A stretch of 24,472 nt of DNA, from positions 1 to 24,472 of the forward strand of contig CAIWTG010000130.1 of NCBI GenBank assembly GCA_903915565.1, written 5' to 3'. The position numbers and the translations under genes were made by a program. Position 1 is the stretch's first letter; every line of letters starts with the position of its first letter. Origin of the DNA: an uncultured Chloroflexota bacterium. Lineage in GTDB: Bacteria; Chloroflexota; Dehalococcoidia; Dehalococcoidales; RBG-16-60-22. Shown here one piece after another: positions 15,093 to 22,862 of the stretch. Under the pieces are notes generated by a model that did not search any database, was not told the DNA's origin, and saw only the letters and a program-made list of their open reading frames with translations.

Positions 15093-16895
15093 ATGAAATC
15101 TGACCACCTGAATAAGTTTTTCCATGAATTGCTGCTGTATTTCTGGATACCCCTCATTATAGCCCTCGTCTCCTACATCTTTTTTCAACTTCACGACCCC
15201 ACGCTGGGTATATCCGTACTGATAGGTTCAACAGCAGTCTACGCCATGGCGCGGCTTTGGGTCACTTATAAGAAATGGTGGCTGCTGGTCATCATTGTTG
15301 TCGTTGTGCTGGGGTTAATAGGTATCTATTTCCTAAGAGCGCCGTCAGGCTCGCTGACGATTAACGGTATGGAGGTAAACGGCACCACCCTTAACATTTC
15401 CGAAGGTACGATAACGATAAACCCAGCCCCGCAGGGTAACGGGCAATACACAAAGAATACGGTAGTCACCTTAACCGCCGAGCCTGCCTCCGGCTACGAC
15501 TGGATAAGCTGGAACGGCACCGACGCCGACCACATCAATCCCACCACCGTAACCATGGACGGCGATAAAGCGGTTAATATCAACTTCGAGGAGCGATACT
15601 CGCTAATTATCAACAATCAACAGGTTATCGGGTCGGTGGTGACTTTCACCGAAGGGTCGGTGACGATAAACCCGCCGCCATCTAACCTTGACGGTAAATA
15701 TCACACCGGAACAATGGTCAATCTGACTGTCCAAATCAATCCCGGATATGAATGGAAGGGCTGGACGGGCACCAATAACGATAGCGCCAACCCCACCACC
15801 GTAACGATGAACAGCGGCAAACAAATTACACTAATGTTTAACGCGCGTAATGAACTCACCATTAACGGCCAAACGGTCACCAGTAACGTCGTCTCTTTTG
15901 TAGAGGGTTCAATAACAATCGACCCGGCACCGGGACCCGACGGCAAGTTTGCCCTTAACACACAGGTGACATTATTTGCCCAGCCAAATTCCGGCTACAG
16001 CTGGCAAAGCTGGTCGGGCGTGAGCGCTTATACGTCAAATCCGACGACGGTAGTGATGAACAGCGATAAACACGTCACCGTAAACTGGGGACAGGCTTAC
16101 GTGGTGACCATCAACAATCAACAGCTAATCGGCTCCAGCCTAAGCTTTATCGGGGGGTCGGTTATTGCCAGCCCGGCGCCAATGGCTAACGGCACTTATG
16201 CCAAAAATACCCTGGTTACTTTTACCGCACAAGCGGCGTCCGGCTACCGCTTAGGGTGGTGGGGCGGCGAGGTCAGTAGCACGATCAATCCGATAATCCT
16301 CATGATTAACGGCGACAAAAATATTACCGTCGTATTCATCAAAACATTTGCATTAACCGTCACCATAGACCCAACCGGCGGCGGGACGGTTTCGCCCGGC
16401 AGCGGCAATTATGACGAAGGGTCCCGATTAACCCTCACCGCTACAGCAGCTGCCGGCTATCGCTTCGACCACTGGGGAGGCGATGTATCCGGTAACTCTA
16501 CGGCGGCAAGCGTCACCATGGATGCCAATAAAAGCGTCACAGCCTCCTTTGTGAAGACCTATACATTAGCGGTAACGATTACACCGGAAGCGGGCGGGAC
16601 AGTATCCCCCGCCATCGGCGTTTATGATACGGGCGCAAACGTAACCTTAACAGCAACGCCGGCAGACGGCTATACCTTTGACCACTGGGAAGGCGACGCG
16701 TCCGGTACGGCAACATCGATAATCGTTAAGATGGATGCCGATAAACACGTCACCGCCGTTTTTAACGCCACTACACCAACAGGCACGACCGCTGGGCTGG
16801 GGCAAAACGACGCCACTCTGCCTCTAAATAACGTTTACACCAGCCAACCTGCTATCATCACCAGGCCTGACGAGAAACAGCGCCGGAGAATTTAG
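15093..16895 (+). CDS. Membrane-anchored surface protein with six InlB B-like repeats
   Basis: A 600-residue protein. The N-terminus has hydrophobic segments at about 13-31, 40-53 and 62-80, so it is membrane-anchored and not a cleaved secretory protein. Then come six tandem domains of the divergent InlB B-repeat type. Four long ones of about 83 residues (87-169, 170-253, 254-336, 337-419) open with TINxxxV-like strands and carry INPxP, GYxW and NPTTVTM. Two short ones of about 71 residues (420-490, 491-561) carry GGTVSP, GYxFDHWxGD and VTM-A-K-VTA-F. The tail (562-600) is Thr/Asn-rich and ends in the basic QRRRI. There is no LPXTG motif. The role is probably structural or adhesive outside the cell, inferred from the repeat type. 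AAGG lies upstream of the ATG at a rather long 12-base spacing. Confidence 0.82.
   Translation: MKSDHLNKFFHELLLYFWIPLIIALVSYIFFQLHDPTLGISVLIGSTAVYAMARLWVTYKKWWLLVIIVVVVLGLIGIYFLRAPSGSLTINGMEVNGTTLNISEGTITINPAPQGNGQYTKNTVVTLTAEPASGYDWISWNGTDADHINPTTVTMDGDKAVNINFEERYSLIINNQQVIGSVVTFTEGSVTINPPPSNLDGKYHTGTMVNLTVQINPGYEWKGWTGTNNDSANPTTVTMNSGKQITLMFNARNELTINGQTVTSNVVSFVEGSITIDPAPGPDGKFALNTQVTLFAQPNSGYSWQSWSGVSAYTSNPTTVVMNSDKHVTVNWGQAYVVTINNQQLIGSSLSFIGGSVIASPAPMANGTYAKNTLVTFTAQAASGYRLGWWGGEVSSTINPIILMINGDKNITVVFIKTFALTVTIDPTGGGTVSPGSGNYDEGSRLTLTATAAAGYRFDHWGGDVSGNSTAASVTMDANKSVTASFVKTYTLAVTITPEAGGTVSPAIGVYDTGANVTLTATPADGYTFDHWEGDASGTATSIIVKMDADKHVTAVFNATTPTGTTAGLGQNDATLPLNNVYTSQPAIITRPDEKQRRRI
15351..16775 (+). 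repeat. Tandem repeat region within the surface protein gene
   Basis: Six repeat units of about 250 bases (first four) and 213 bases (last two). Some DNA identity persists: ATCAACAATCAACAG occurs at 15609-15623 and again at 16110-16124, pointing to duplication between repeats 2 and 4. Otherwise the units have diverged, as expected for an old array. Confidence 0.75.
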
Positions 16896-16973
16896 CTTCC
16901 CGCCCCAGGTAATAAGCCCCGAATTACGTTCGTTCATTTTTCCATCATGAAAACAGGCGAGGCACGCCCTTTG

Positions 16974-17002
16974 TTGCCCGTGCATATACGTTATGTTATC
17001 AT
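16974..17002 (+). promoter_or_regulatory. Promoter of the carboxyltransferase-aconitase-isocitrate dehydrogenase cluster
   Basis: TTGCCC (16974-16979), a 17-base spacer and TATCAT (16997-17002), with TGT ahead of the -10 (extended). Transcription should start near 17009, with a leader of about 33 bases holding the GAGGT ribosome site. Confidence 0.65.
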
Positions 17003-17041
17003 TAATTTGCTTTCTACCTACTGCAACGAAGTGAGGTAAAA

Positions 17042-18586
17042 TTGAAAGAAGAAAACGAAAAGTTAAGCAAGCTGGAAGCGGAACTCAAGGCGGGGGGCGG
17101 GGAAAAAAGCATCCAGAAGCAGCATGAAAGCGGTAAGCTGACGGCGCGGGAAAGGCTCGACCTGTTTTTCGATAAAGGAACATTCCAGGAGACCGACCTG
17201 TTCGTGCAGCACCGCTCGAGCAATTTTGGGCTGGATAAAGTAGCCATACCGGCCGACGGCGTGATTACCGGCTTCGGGAAGGTAAACGGGCGGACGGTTT
17301 GCGCTTATGCCCAGGACTTCACGGCGCGGGGCGGTACGCTGGGCGAAATGCACGCCAGGAAAATCTGCCGCGTTATGGACATGGCGATGAAGATGAAAGC
17401 GCCGATGGTGGGGTTCATTGACAGCGGCGGGGCGCGCATCCAGGAGGGCATCAACGCCCTGGACGGGTACAGCAATATCTTCTACCGCAACTCCTGCGCT
17501 TCCGGCGTCATCCCCCAGATAAGCGCCGTCATGGGCCCGGCGGCGGGGGGAGCGGTCTACTCGCCGGCGATGACGGACTTCGTCTTCATGGTTAAAAAGA
17601 CGAGCTACATGTTCATCACAGGGCCGGCGGTGGTTAAAAGCGTCACCAGCGAGGAAATAACCAACGAGGAACTGGGCGGGGCGCTAACGCATAGTACCAA
17701 GAGCGGCGTGACGCAGTTCGCCTGTGAAAACGACCAGGAGGCAATCGGGGAAATAAAGAAACTCCTGGGCTATTTGCCTTCAAACAACGAAGAAAAACCA
17801 CCCTATACTAAACCCGCAGATACAACCGACCGCGCCGATAAGGCTTTGAACAGCATCCTGCCGGAGAACTCGAACAAGACCTATAACATGAAGGATGTCA
17901 TTAAAGCGATAGTGGATAACGGGGAGTTTTTAGAGCCGTCACGGCAGTGGGCGCAGAACATGATAACCGCCCTGGCGCGGATGAACGGACAGGTCATCGG
18001 CATTATCGCCAACCAGCCGAGTTTTTTGGCCGGCTGCCTGGACATCAACGCCTCGGACAAAGCGACGCGGTTCATCAGGTTCTGCGACGCTTTTAACATT
18101 CCACTGCTCACCATCGCGGACGTGCCCGGCTTCCTGCCGGGGAGCCACCAAGAGTGGGGCGGCATTATCCGGCACGGCGCTAAATTGCTATGGTGCTACG
18201 CCGAGGCTACCGTGCCTAAAATTACACTGATTATCCGCAAAGCCTACGGCGGGGCGTATATCGCGATGTGCAGTCAGGGGTTGGGGGCGGATTATACGCT
18301 GGCCTGGCCGCAGGCGGAGATAGCGGTGATGGGGGCGGAGGCGGCGGCGGACATTATTTTCAGTAAAGAGATACAGGCGGCGGCCGACCCTGCCGCGGCC
18401 AAAGAGCAAAAAATAACCGAGTACCGGGAAACACTTTATAATCCTTACGTGGCGGCAAAGATGGGCTATATTAACGCGGTCATCCAGCCGAGCGAGACGC
18501 GGGGTAAAATCATCGCGGCGCTGGAGGCGTTAAAGGACAAAAAGGGAAACCGCCCGTATAAAAAGCACGGTAACATCCCGATGTAA
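17042..18586 (+). CDS. Acyl-CoA carboxylase carboxyltransferase (beta) subunit, PccB/MmdA family
   Basis: A 514-residue protein of the normal length for propionyl/acetyl-CoA carboxylase beta subunits. Two crotonase-fold halves are visible. The N-half has GGARIQEG, SCASGVIPQISAVMGPAAGGAVYSPA and FITGPAVVKSVTSEE; the C-half has DVPGFLPGSHQEWGGIIRHGAKL, KAYGGAYIAMCSQGLGADY and AEIAVMGAEAAADIIF. These form the acyl-CoA and biotin sites and the oxyanion pockets. It moves CO2 between carboxybiotin and an acyl-CoA. No biotin carboxylase or biotin carrier gene is in the window, so the partners must lie elsewhere; the family also includes methylmalonyl-CoA decarboxylase alpha, which cannot be excluded. 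The start is TTG, supported by GAGGT (17033-17037). It is followed at 48 bases by the hydratase genes. Confidence 0.92.
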   Translation: MKEENEKLSKLEAELKAGGGEKSIQKQHESGKLTARERLDLFFDKGTFQETDLFVQHRSSNFGLDKVAIPADGVITGFGKVNGRTVCAYAQDFTARGGTLGEMHARKICRVMDMAMKMKAPMVGFIDSGGARIQEGINALDGYSNIFYRNSCASGVIPQISAVMGPAAGGAVYSPAMTDFVFMVKKTSYMFITGPAVVKSVTSEEITNEELGGALTHSTKSGVTQFACENDQEAIGEIKKLLGYLPSNNEEKPPYTKPADTTDRADKALNSILPENSNKTYNMKDVIKAIVDNGEFLEPSRQWAQNMITALARMNGQVIGIIANQPSFLAGCLDINASDKATRFIRFCDAFNIPLLTIADVPGFLPGSHQEWGGIIRHGAKLLWCYAEATVPKITLIIRKAYGGAYIAMCSQGLGADYTLAWPQAEIAVMGAEAAADIIFSKEIQAAADPAAAKEQKITEYRETLYNPYVAAKMGYINAVIQPSETRGKIIAALEALKDKKGNRPYKKHGNIPM

Positions 18587-18634
18587 GATATATCAAATAA
18601 ACAGCTCTATAAAAGGCACGATTAGCGAGGGTTA

Positions 18635-19888
18635 ATGGGCAAGACATTAGCGGAAAAGATTTTAAGTGAAAAAAGCGGTACCAACGCCAAAGCCGGCGAC
18701 ATCGTTATCGCTAAAGTGGACCTGGCTTTTGTGCAGGACACCACCGGCCCGCTGACGGTGCGGCAGTTCCAGAGCAGCGGCATGGGTAAGCTGGCGAACG
18801 CCAAGCGAACAGTGCTGTTTATAGACCACGCAGCGCCGAGCCCCAACGCCAACCTCTCCAATGACCATATTACACTGCGGGACTTCGCCCGGCAAACCGG
18901 GTGCATTTTAAGTGATGCCGGCGACGGCGTCTGCCATCAAATCGTCCAGGAGGCCTACGCGCGGCCGGGGGATGTGATAGTTGGGGCGGATTCGCACACG
19001 GTGACGGCGGGGGGACTAGGGGCTTTTGCCACTGGCATGGGGTCGAGCGACGTGGCGGTGGCAATGGGGTTGGGCAAAAACTGGTTCCGCGTACCGGAAT
19101 CGTTTAAAGTAGCAGTCGACGGCGACTTTCAAAAAGGCGTCGGCGCTAAAGACCTGATATTACACTTAATCGGCAAGATAGGCGCGGACGGCGCAACGTA
19201 TAAATCGCTGGAATTCACCGGCAGCACCATTAAAAAGATGAGCATGAGCGGGCGGTTCACCATCGCTAACATGGCGGTGGAAGCCGGCGCCAAGGCAGGT
19301 ATCTTTGCGTCGGATGCGACGACCAGGAAGTTTTTACAGGAGGAAGGGCGGGGCAAAGATTATAAAACGCTGGAGGCGGACGCCGACGCCGTGTATGAAA
19401 AAACGATAACGATTGACGCCGCCAAACTGGAGCCGACGGTCTCCAAGCCGCACACGGTGGATAACACATCGACGGCTAAAGCGCTCAAGGGCACGAAGCT
19501 AAACCAGGTAGTCATCGGCACATGCACGAACGGACGGCTGGAAGATTTAGCGGTCGCCGTTTCTATTTTAAAGGGTAAAAAAGCCGCCAAGAATATCAGG
19601 CTGATTATCGTACCGGCATCGCGTAAGATAATGCTGCAGGCGATAGACAAGGGCTACATCAAAGCGCTGGTAGAAGCCGGGGCAATGATTCTGCCGGTGG
19701 GCTGCGGGCCCTGCATGGGGCTGCACCAGGGGGCTCTGGGCGACGGGGAGGTATGCCTTTCCACATCCAACCGCAACTTCCATGGGCGGATGGGGAATCC
19801 CAAGAGCTTTATCTACCTTTGCTCTCCGGCTACGGCGGCGGCTTCGGCGTTAAAGGGTGAAATAGTTGACCCGCGGGAGGTGATGTAA
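18635..19888 (+). CDS. Aconitase/3-isopropylmalate dehydratase family, large subunit
   Basis: A 417-residue subunit holding the [4Fe-4S] cluster: C297 in GTCTNGR, and C357 and C360 in GCGPCMG. VGADSHTVTAGGLGAFATGMGSSDVA (117-142) and STSNRNFHGRMG (376-387) are active-site blocks of the family. It is the length of the split LeuC/homoaconitase type. It catalyses dehydration/rehydration of a 2-hydroxy acid together with the small subunit encoded next. Family members act on citrate, homocitrate or isopropylmalate. The following isocitrate dehydrogenase gene favours aconitase here, an inference from context. GCGAGGG precedes the ATG. Confidence 0.92.
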   Translation: MGKTLAEKILSEKSGTNAKAGDIVIAKVDLAFVQDTTGPLTVRQFQSSGMGKLANAKRTVLFIDHAAPSPNANLSNDHITLRDFARQTGCILSDAGDGVCHQIVQEAYARPGDVIVGADSHTVTAGGLGAFATGMGSSDVAVAMGLGKNWFRVPESFKVAVDGDFQKGVGAKDLILHLIGKIGADGATYKSLEFTGSTIKKMSMSGRFTIANMAVEAGAKAGIFASDATTRKFLQEEGRGKDYKTLEADADAVYEKTITIDAAKLEPTVSKPHTVDNTSTAKALKGTKLNQVVIGTCTNGRLEDLAVAVSILKGKKAAKNIRLIIVPASRKIMLQAIDKGYIKALVEAGAMILPVGCGPCMGLHQGALGDGEVCLSTSNRNFHGRMGNPKSFIYLCSPATAAASALKGEIVDPREVM

Positions 19889-20383
19889 ATGCTAAATGGC
19901 AAAGCACACAAGTTCGGCGACAGCATTTCCACCGACCACATTATCCCGGGGCGCTACGCCCACCTGCGGAGCAATCTGCCGGAGCTGGCCAAGCACGTTT
20001 TAGAGGACGCCGACCCGAATTTTGTGAAAAAGGTGAAGCCGGGGGACTTTGTGGTGGGGGGCAATAACTTTGGGCTAGGGTCGAGCCGCGAGCACGCGCC
20101 GCTGGTCATGAAAATGGCCGGCGTAAGCGCCGTCCTCGCCAAGAGCGCAGCCCGGATTTTCTTCAGGAATGCCATCAACCTGGGGTTACCCGTTTTAATT
20201 TGCGACACGGACAAAATCAAGAACGGCGATGAATTAGAGATAGACCTCACCGCCGGGACGGTGAAGGATAAGACCAACGGACAGACGCTGACCTTCGGGA
20301 AGATTCCGGGGGTGATGTTAAAGATACTTAACGAGGGCGGGCTGATAGCCTACGTTAAAAAGCACGGGGATATAAAAGTTTAA
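19889..20383 (+). CDS. Aconitase/3-isopropylmalate dehydratase family, small subunit
   Basis: A 164-residue swivelling domain. Motifs: DSISTDHIIPGRY (11-23), the specificity loop region AHLRSN (24-29), NNFGLGSSREHAP (59-71) and KSAARIFFRNAINLGLP. The ATG directly abuts the TAA of the large subunit, with GGAGGTGA just upstream, so the subunits are translationally coupled at a 1:1 arrangement. The loop carries an Arg (R27). In split hydratases an Arg here goes with substrates bearing an extra carboxylate (citrate/homocitrate), whereas isopropylmalate enzymes carry hydrophobic or aromatic residues. The local alignment may need a gap, so this is suggestive only. Confidence 0.92.
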   Translation: MLNGKAHKFGDSISTDHIIPGRYAHLRSNLPELAKHVLEDADPNFVKKVKPGDFVVGGNNFGLGSSREHAPLVMKMAGVSAVLAKSAARIFFRNAINLGLPVLICDTDKIKNGDELEIDLTAGTVKDKTNGQTLTFGKIPGVMLKILNEGGLIAYVKKHGDIKV

Positions 20384-20415
20384 GTAACAAGTAGCAAATG
20401 ACAAGTAACAAGGAA
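20384..20415. repeat. Short direct repeats before icd
   Basis: The 39-base gap holds degenerate units of AGTAACAAG (at the start and again near 20404), separated by AGCAAATGAC. It resembles a low-complexity run, like the ACTAGT-type run at 9391-9432. No promoter is evident, so the gap seems to be read through. Confidence 0.4.
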
Positions 20416-20422
20416 GGAATAA

Positions 20423-21502
20423 TTGGCATATAAAGTAACTTTAATACCGGGGGACGGGGTGGGGCCGGAAATCACCGAGGCGACGCGGCGGGTGCTGGAA
20501 GCCACGGACGTTAAGTTCGAGTGGGAGATGGCTTACGCCGGGGCGGAGGTAATGGCTAAAGAGGGCACTCCCCTGCCGGACTCGGTATTGGCGTCTATCA
20601 AAAAGAACAAAGTCGCTTTAAAAGGTCCCATCACCACACCCATTGGCACGGGCTTTAGAAGCGTTAACGTCGCCCTGCGCAAGTCGCTGGACCTGTATGC
20701 CTGCCTTCGTCCCTGCAAAACCTATCCCGGCGCGCCCACGCCCTATAAAGACGTGGACATCGTCATCGTACGCGAAAATACGGAAGACCTTTACGCCGGC
20801 GTGGAGTACGAAAAAGGTACGCCGGAAGCCATCGACCTCATCGCTTTTATCAATAAGCAGAAGAATAACGTCATTAAAGGCGACGCCGGCATCAGCATCA
20901 AGATGATAACGGAATTCGGCACACGGCGCATCGTGAAATATGCCTTTGAATACGCCAAGCAGTACCGTCGTAGAAAAGTAACGGTTGTTACCAAAGCCAA
21001 TATCATGAAATTCTCCGACGGGCTGTTCCTGAACACGGCGCGGGAAGTGGCTAAAAATTATAAAGACATCGAGTTCCAGGAAGCGCTGGTGGACAACCTG
21101 TGCATGCAGCTGGTGCGGCGCCCGCAGGAATACGACGTGATTGTCCTGCCCAACCTGTACGGAGACATCGTCTCCGACCTGTGTGCGGGTCTGGTGGGGG
21201 GATTGGGCGTAGCGCCGGGGGCAAATATTGGAGAAGAAATAGCGCTTTTTGAGCCGACCCACGGCAGCGCGCCAAAATACACCGGCCAGAACAAGGTCAA
21301 CCCCATGGCAATGATGCTTTCCGGGGTTTTAATGTTAAGGTACATCGGGGAGGTTAAGGCGGCCGATAAACTGGAAAAATCCATCGCCGATGTGATTAAA
21401 GAAGGTAAAAGCGTTACCTACGATATGAAAGAGCGGCGGGACGACCCCAAAGCGGTGGGGACAGCACAAGTGGCGGACGCGGTAATTAAAAAGCTAAAAT
21501 GA
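20423..21502 (+). CDS. icd: Isocitrate dehydrogenase (short form), predicted NADP-dependent
   Basis: A 359-residue beta-decarboxylating dehydrogenase. FRSVNVALRKSLDLYACLRP (78-97) contains S80 and N82, the S-x-N pair that binds isocitrate and separates this group from isopropylmalate dehydrogenases. PNLYGDIVSD (243-252) supplies metal-binding Asps. The coenzyme loop reads HGSAPKYTGQNKVNP (280-294): K285 and Y286 correspond to Lys344 and Tyr345 of the E. coli NADP enzyme, where NAD enzymes have Asp and Ile. V292 and Y333 also fit. It converts isocitrate to 2-oxoglutarate. The start is TTG with AAGGAAGG 6 bases before it. It follows the hydratase pair at 39 bases, the aconitase-IDH order expected for glutamate supply. 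Confidence 0.9.
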   Translation: MAYKVTLIPGDGVGPEITEATRRVLEATDVKFEWEMAYAGAEVMAKEGTPLPDSVLASIKKNKVALKGPITTPIGTGFRSVNVALRKSLDLYACLRPCKTYPGAPTPYKDVDIVIVRENTEDLYAGVEYEKGTPEAIDLIAFINKQKNNVIKGDAGISIKMITEFGTRRIVKYAFEYAKQYRRRKVTVVTKANIMKFSDGLFLNTAREVAKNYKDIEFQEALVDNLCMQLVRRPQEYDVIVLPNLYGDIVSDLCAGLVGGLGVAPGANIGEEIALFEPTHGSAPKYTGQNKVNPMAMMLSGVLMLRYIGEVKAADKLEKSIADVIKEGKSVTYDMKERRDDPKAVGTAQVADAVIKKLK

Positions 21503-21523
21503 ATAACCAAATGAAGGAGTAAC

Positions 21524-21928
21524 ATGGATAAAAAAGAAATTCTAGACTTTATCTCCAAGAACCCCATCGGTTTCCTCGCCACTGCCGAGGACAATAAACC
21601 CCACGTCCGCGCTTTTGGCATGTACCGCGCCGACGAAAAGGGCATCATCTACTTCACCCAGACGGTCAAAGAAGTTTATAAACAGCTGGCGAAGAACCCG
21701 CAAATAGAGGTCTGCTACTGGGCAAACAACGTCCAGCTGCGCGTGGCCGGCAAGGTGACCTTTATTGACGACATGGAAATCAAAAAAGCCATCGTGGAAG
21801 CCGCGCCCTTCCTCAAACCGCAGATTGACGCCAATGGCTGGGACTATCTTAAACCGTTCCTCCTCAAGGGCAAGGGCTGCGTTATTGACGGACCGCCCGG
21901 CGCACCGAAGAACTGGGTTGACCTTTAA
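21524..21928 (+). CDS. Pyridoxamine 5'-phosphate oxidase-like flavin-binding protein
   Basis: A 134-residue single split-barrel domain. It opens with ILDFISKNPIGFLATAEDNKPHVRAFG (6-32), the usual first strands of the PNPOx-like family. IIYFTQTVKEVYKQLAKNPQIEVCYW follows, where FMN phosphate contacts lie in relatives. It ends with WDYLKPFLLKGKGCVIDG. The family binds FMN, F420 or heme, and this short form has no assigned substrate; it is unlikely to be true PdxH, which is longer. GGAG precedes the ATG. It lies 21 bases after icd, so it may be the tail of that operon, with no obvious metabolic link. Confidence 0.8.
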   Translation: MDKKEILDFISKNPIGFLATAEDNKPHVRAFGMYRADEKGIIYFTQTVKEVYKQLAKNPQIEVCYWANNVQLRVAGKVTFIDDMEIKKAIVEAAPFLKPQIDANGWDYLKPFLLKGKGCVIDGPPGAPKNWVDL

Positions 21929-21951
21929 TTAAACAAAAAGGGGGTGACCGT

Positions 21952-22305
21952 ATGAATCCCCAAAATACTGATTGTATTTTCTGCAAGATAATCGCCGGAG
22001 AGATACCGTCCACCATAGCCTACCGCGATAAAGATGTGGTCGTCTTTGCGGACATTAAACAAGACGTGCCGGTGCATATGCTCGTGGTGCCGGTGAGGCA
22101 TATCCCGTCGGTGGCGGTTTTAAAAGACGCCGATTTGCCGCTGGTGGGGAAAATGGTGGCGGCAGCGAATCAAGTCGCCCGGGAAAAGGGGCTGGCGGAG
22201 CGGGGCTACCGGTTAACCATTAACAGTGGGGCGGATGGGGGGCAGGACGTACAGCACTTGCACATGCACCTGATGGGTGGACGACCATTGAAGTGGGAAA
22301 ATTAA
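21952..22305 (+). CDS. HIT-family nucleotide hydrolase (HINT/PKCI type)
   Basis: A 117-residue histidine-triad protein. CIFCKIIAGEIPS (8-20) is the N-terminal mark of HINT proteins with a CxxC. VHMLVVPVRHIPSV follows, and the catalytic triad QHLHMHLMGG lies near the end. Relatives hydrolyse adenosine phosphoramidates and acyl-adenylates in the cytoplasm. GGGGGTGA precedes the ATG. The TAA stop shares three bases with the stop of the convergent NUDIX gene. It is probably the last gene of the rightward run. Confidence 0.93.
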   Translation: MNPQNTDCIFCKIIAGEIPSTIAYRDKDVVVFADIKQDVPVHMLVVPVRHIPSVAVLKDADLPLVGKMVAAANQVAREKGLAERGYRLTINSGADGGQDVQHLHMHLMGGRPLKWEN

Positions 22306-22862
22306 GACTTTTTCTTTAAATATTCCAAAGCGTGCAACAGGCCGGCGATGCTCTTAGCATCCTCAATTTCTCTATCCAGTATCATCCGGGGTATTTTGGA
22401 CAGCGGGACGCGGATTATTTCTATGCCCGCCGTATCTTCGGCCTCCAGGCGGGAGGGGACTAAATCCGTCGCCAGGTAAAGATACAAGTACTCGGTGCTG
22501 AAGCCAGGGGTGGAATAAAAGCCGCCGAGGCGTACCAGTTTTTGCGGCTTATAGCCGATTTCTTCCTGCATTTCCCGGATGACGGTGGCTTCAACGTCCT
22601 CACCCTTTTCAATGCCGCCGGCGGGAATTTCCAACAAATATTTATGCGGCGCGGTACGCCACTGCTTTACGAGCAGTACATTACCTTCGGCATCCAGCGG
22701 CACCACCACGATAGCGCCCGGGTGTTCCACGATTTCGCGGGTGGTGCGCCGCCCATCGGCGGTGATAATCGTGTCTACGCGCAGGTCAATAGCTTCACCC
22801 TTGAAGACTATTTTGCTTTTGAGTGTCTTTTCCGGCGAGGATTCCGGTTGCTTTTCAGGCAT
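22302..22862 (-). CDS. NUDIX hydrolase, ADP-ribose pyrophosphatase type
   Basis: A 186-residue protein. It has the NUDIX box in full, from GGIEKGED through REMQEEIGY, with the E-rich helix that holds Mg. TREIVEHPGAIVVVPLD and QWRTAPHKYLLEIPAGG upstream of the box are typical of ADP-ribose pyrophosphatases (NudF-like), which cut ADP-ribose to AMP and ribose-5-phosphate. Start choice: ATG 22862 overlaps the end of the GNAT gene by 8 bases. The frame stays open to 23054, but that upstream part lies inside the GNAT gene and does not look like NUDIX sequence. It is third in the nadK-GNAT-NUDIX run, so NAD(P) turnover is a plausible shared theme for the outer two genes. Confidence 0.9.
   Translation of the reverse strand: MPEKQPESSPEKTLKSKIVFKGEAIDLRVDTIITADGRRTTREIVEHPGAIVVVPLDAEGNVLLVKQWRTAPHKYLLEIPAGGIEKGEDVEATVIREMQEEIGYKPQKLVRLGGFYSTPGFSTEYLYLYLATDLVPSRLEAEDTAGIEIIRVPLSKIPRMILDREIEDAKSIAGLLHALEYLKKKS

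Noticed and set aside
20618..21262. 214-codon frame opposite icd
   Set aside because: Shadow of icd; His/Val/Phe-rich with no recognisable motif.
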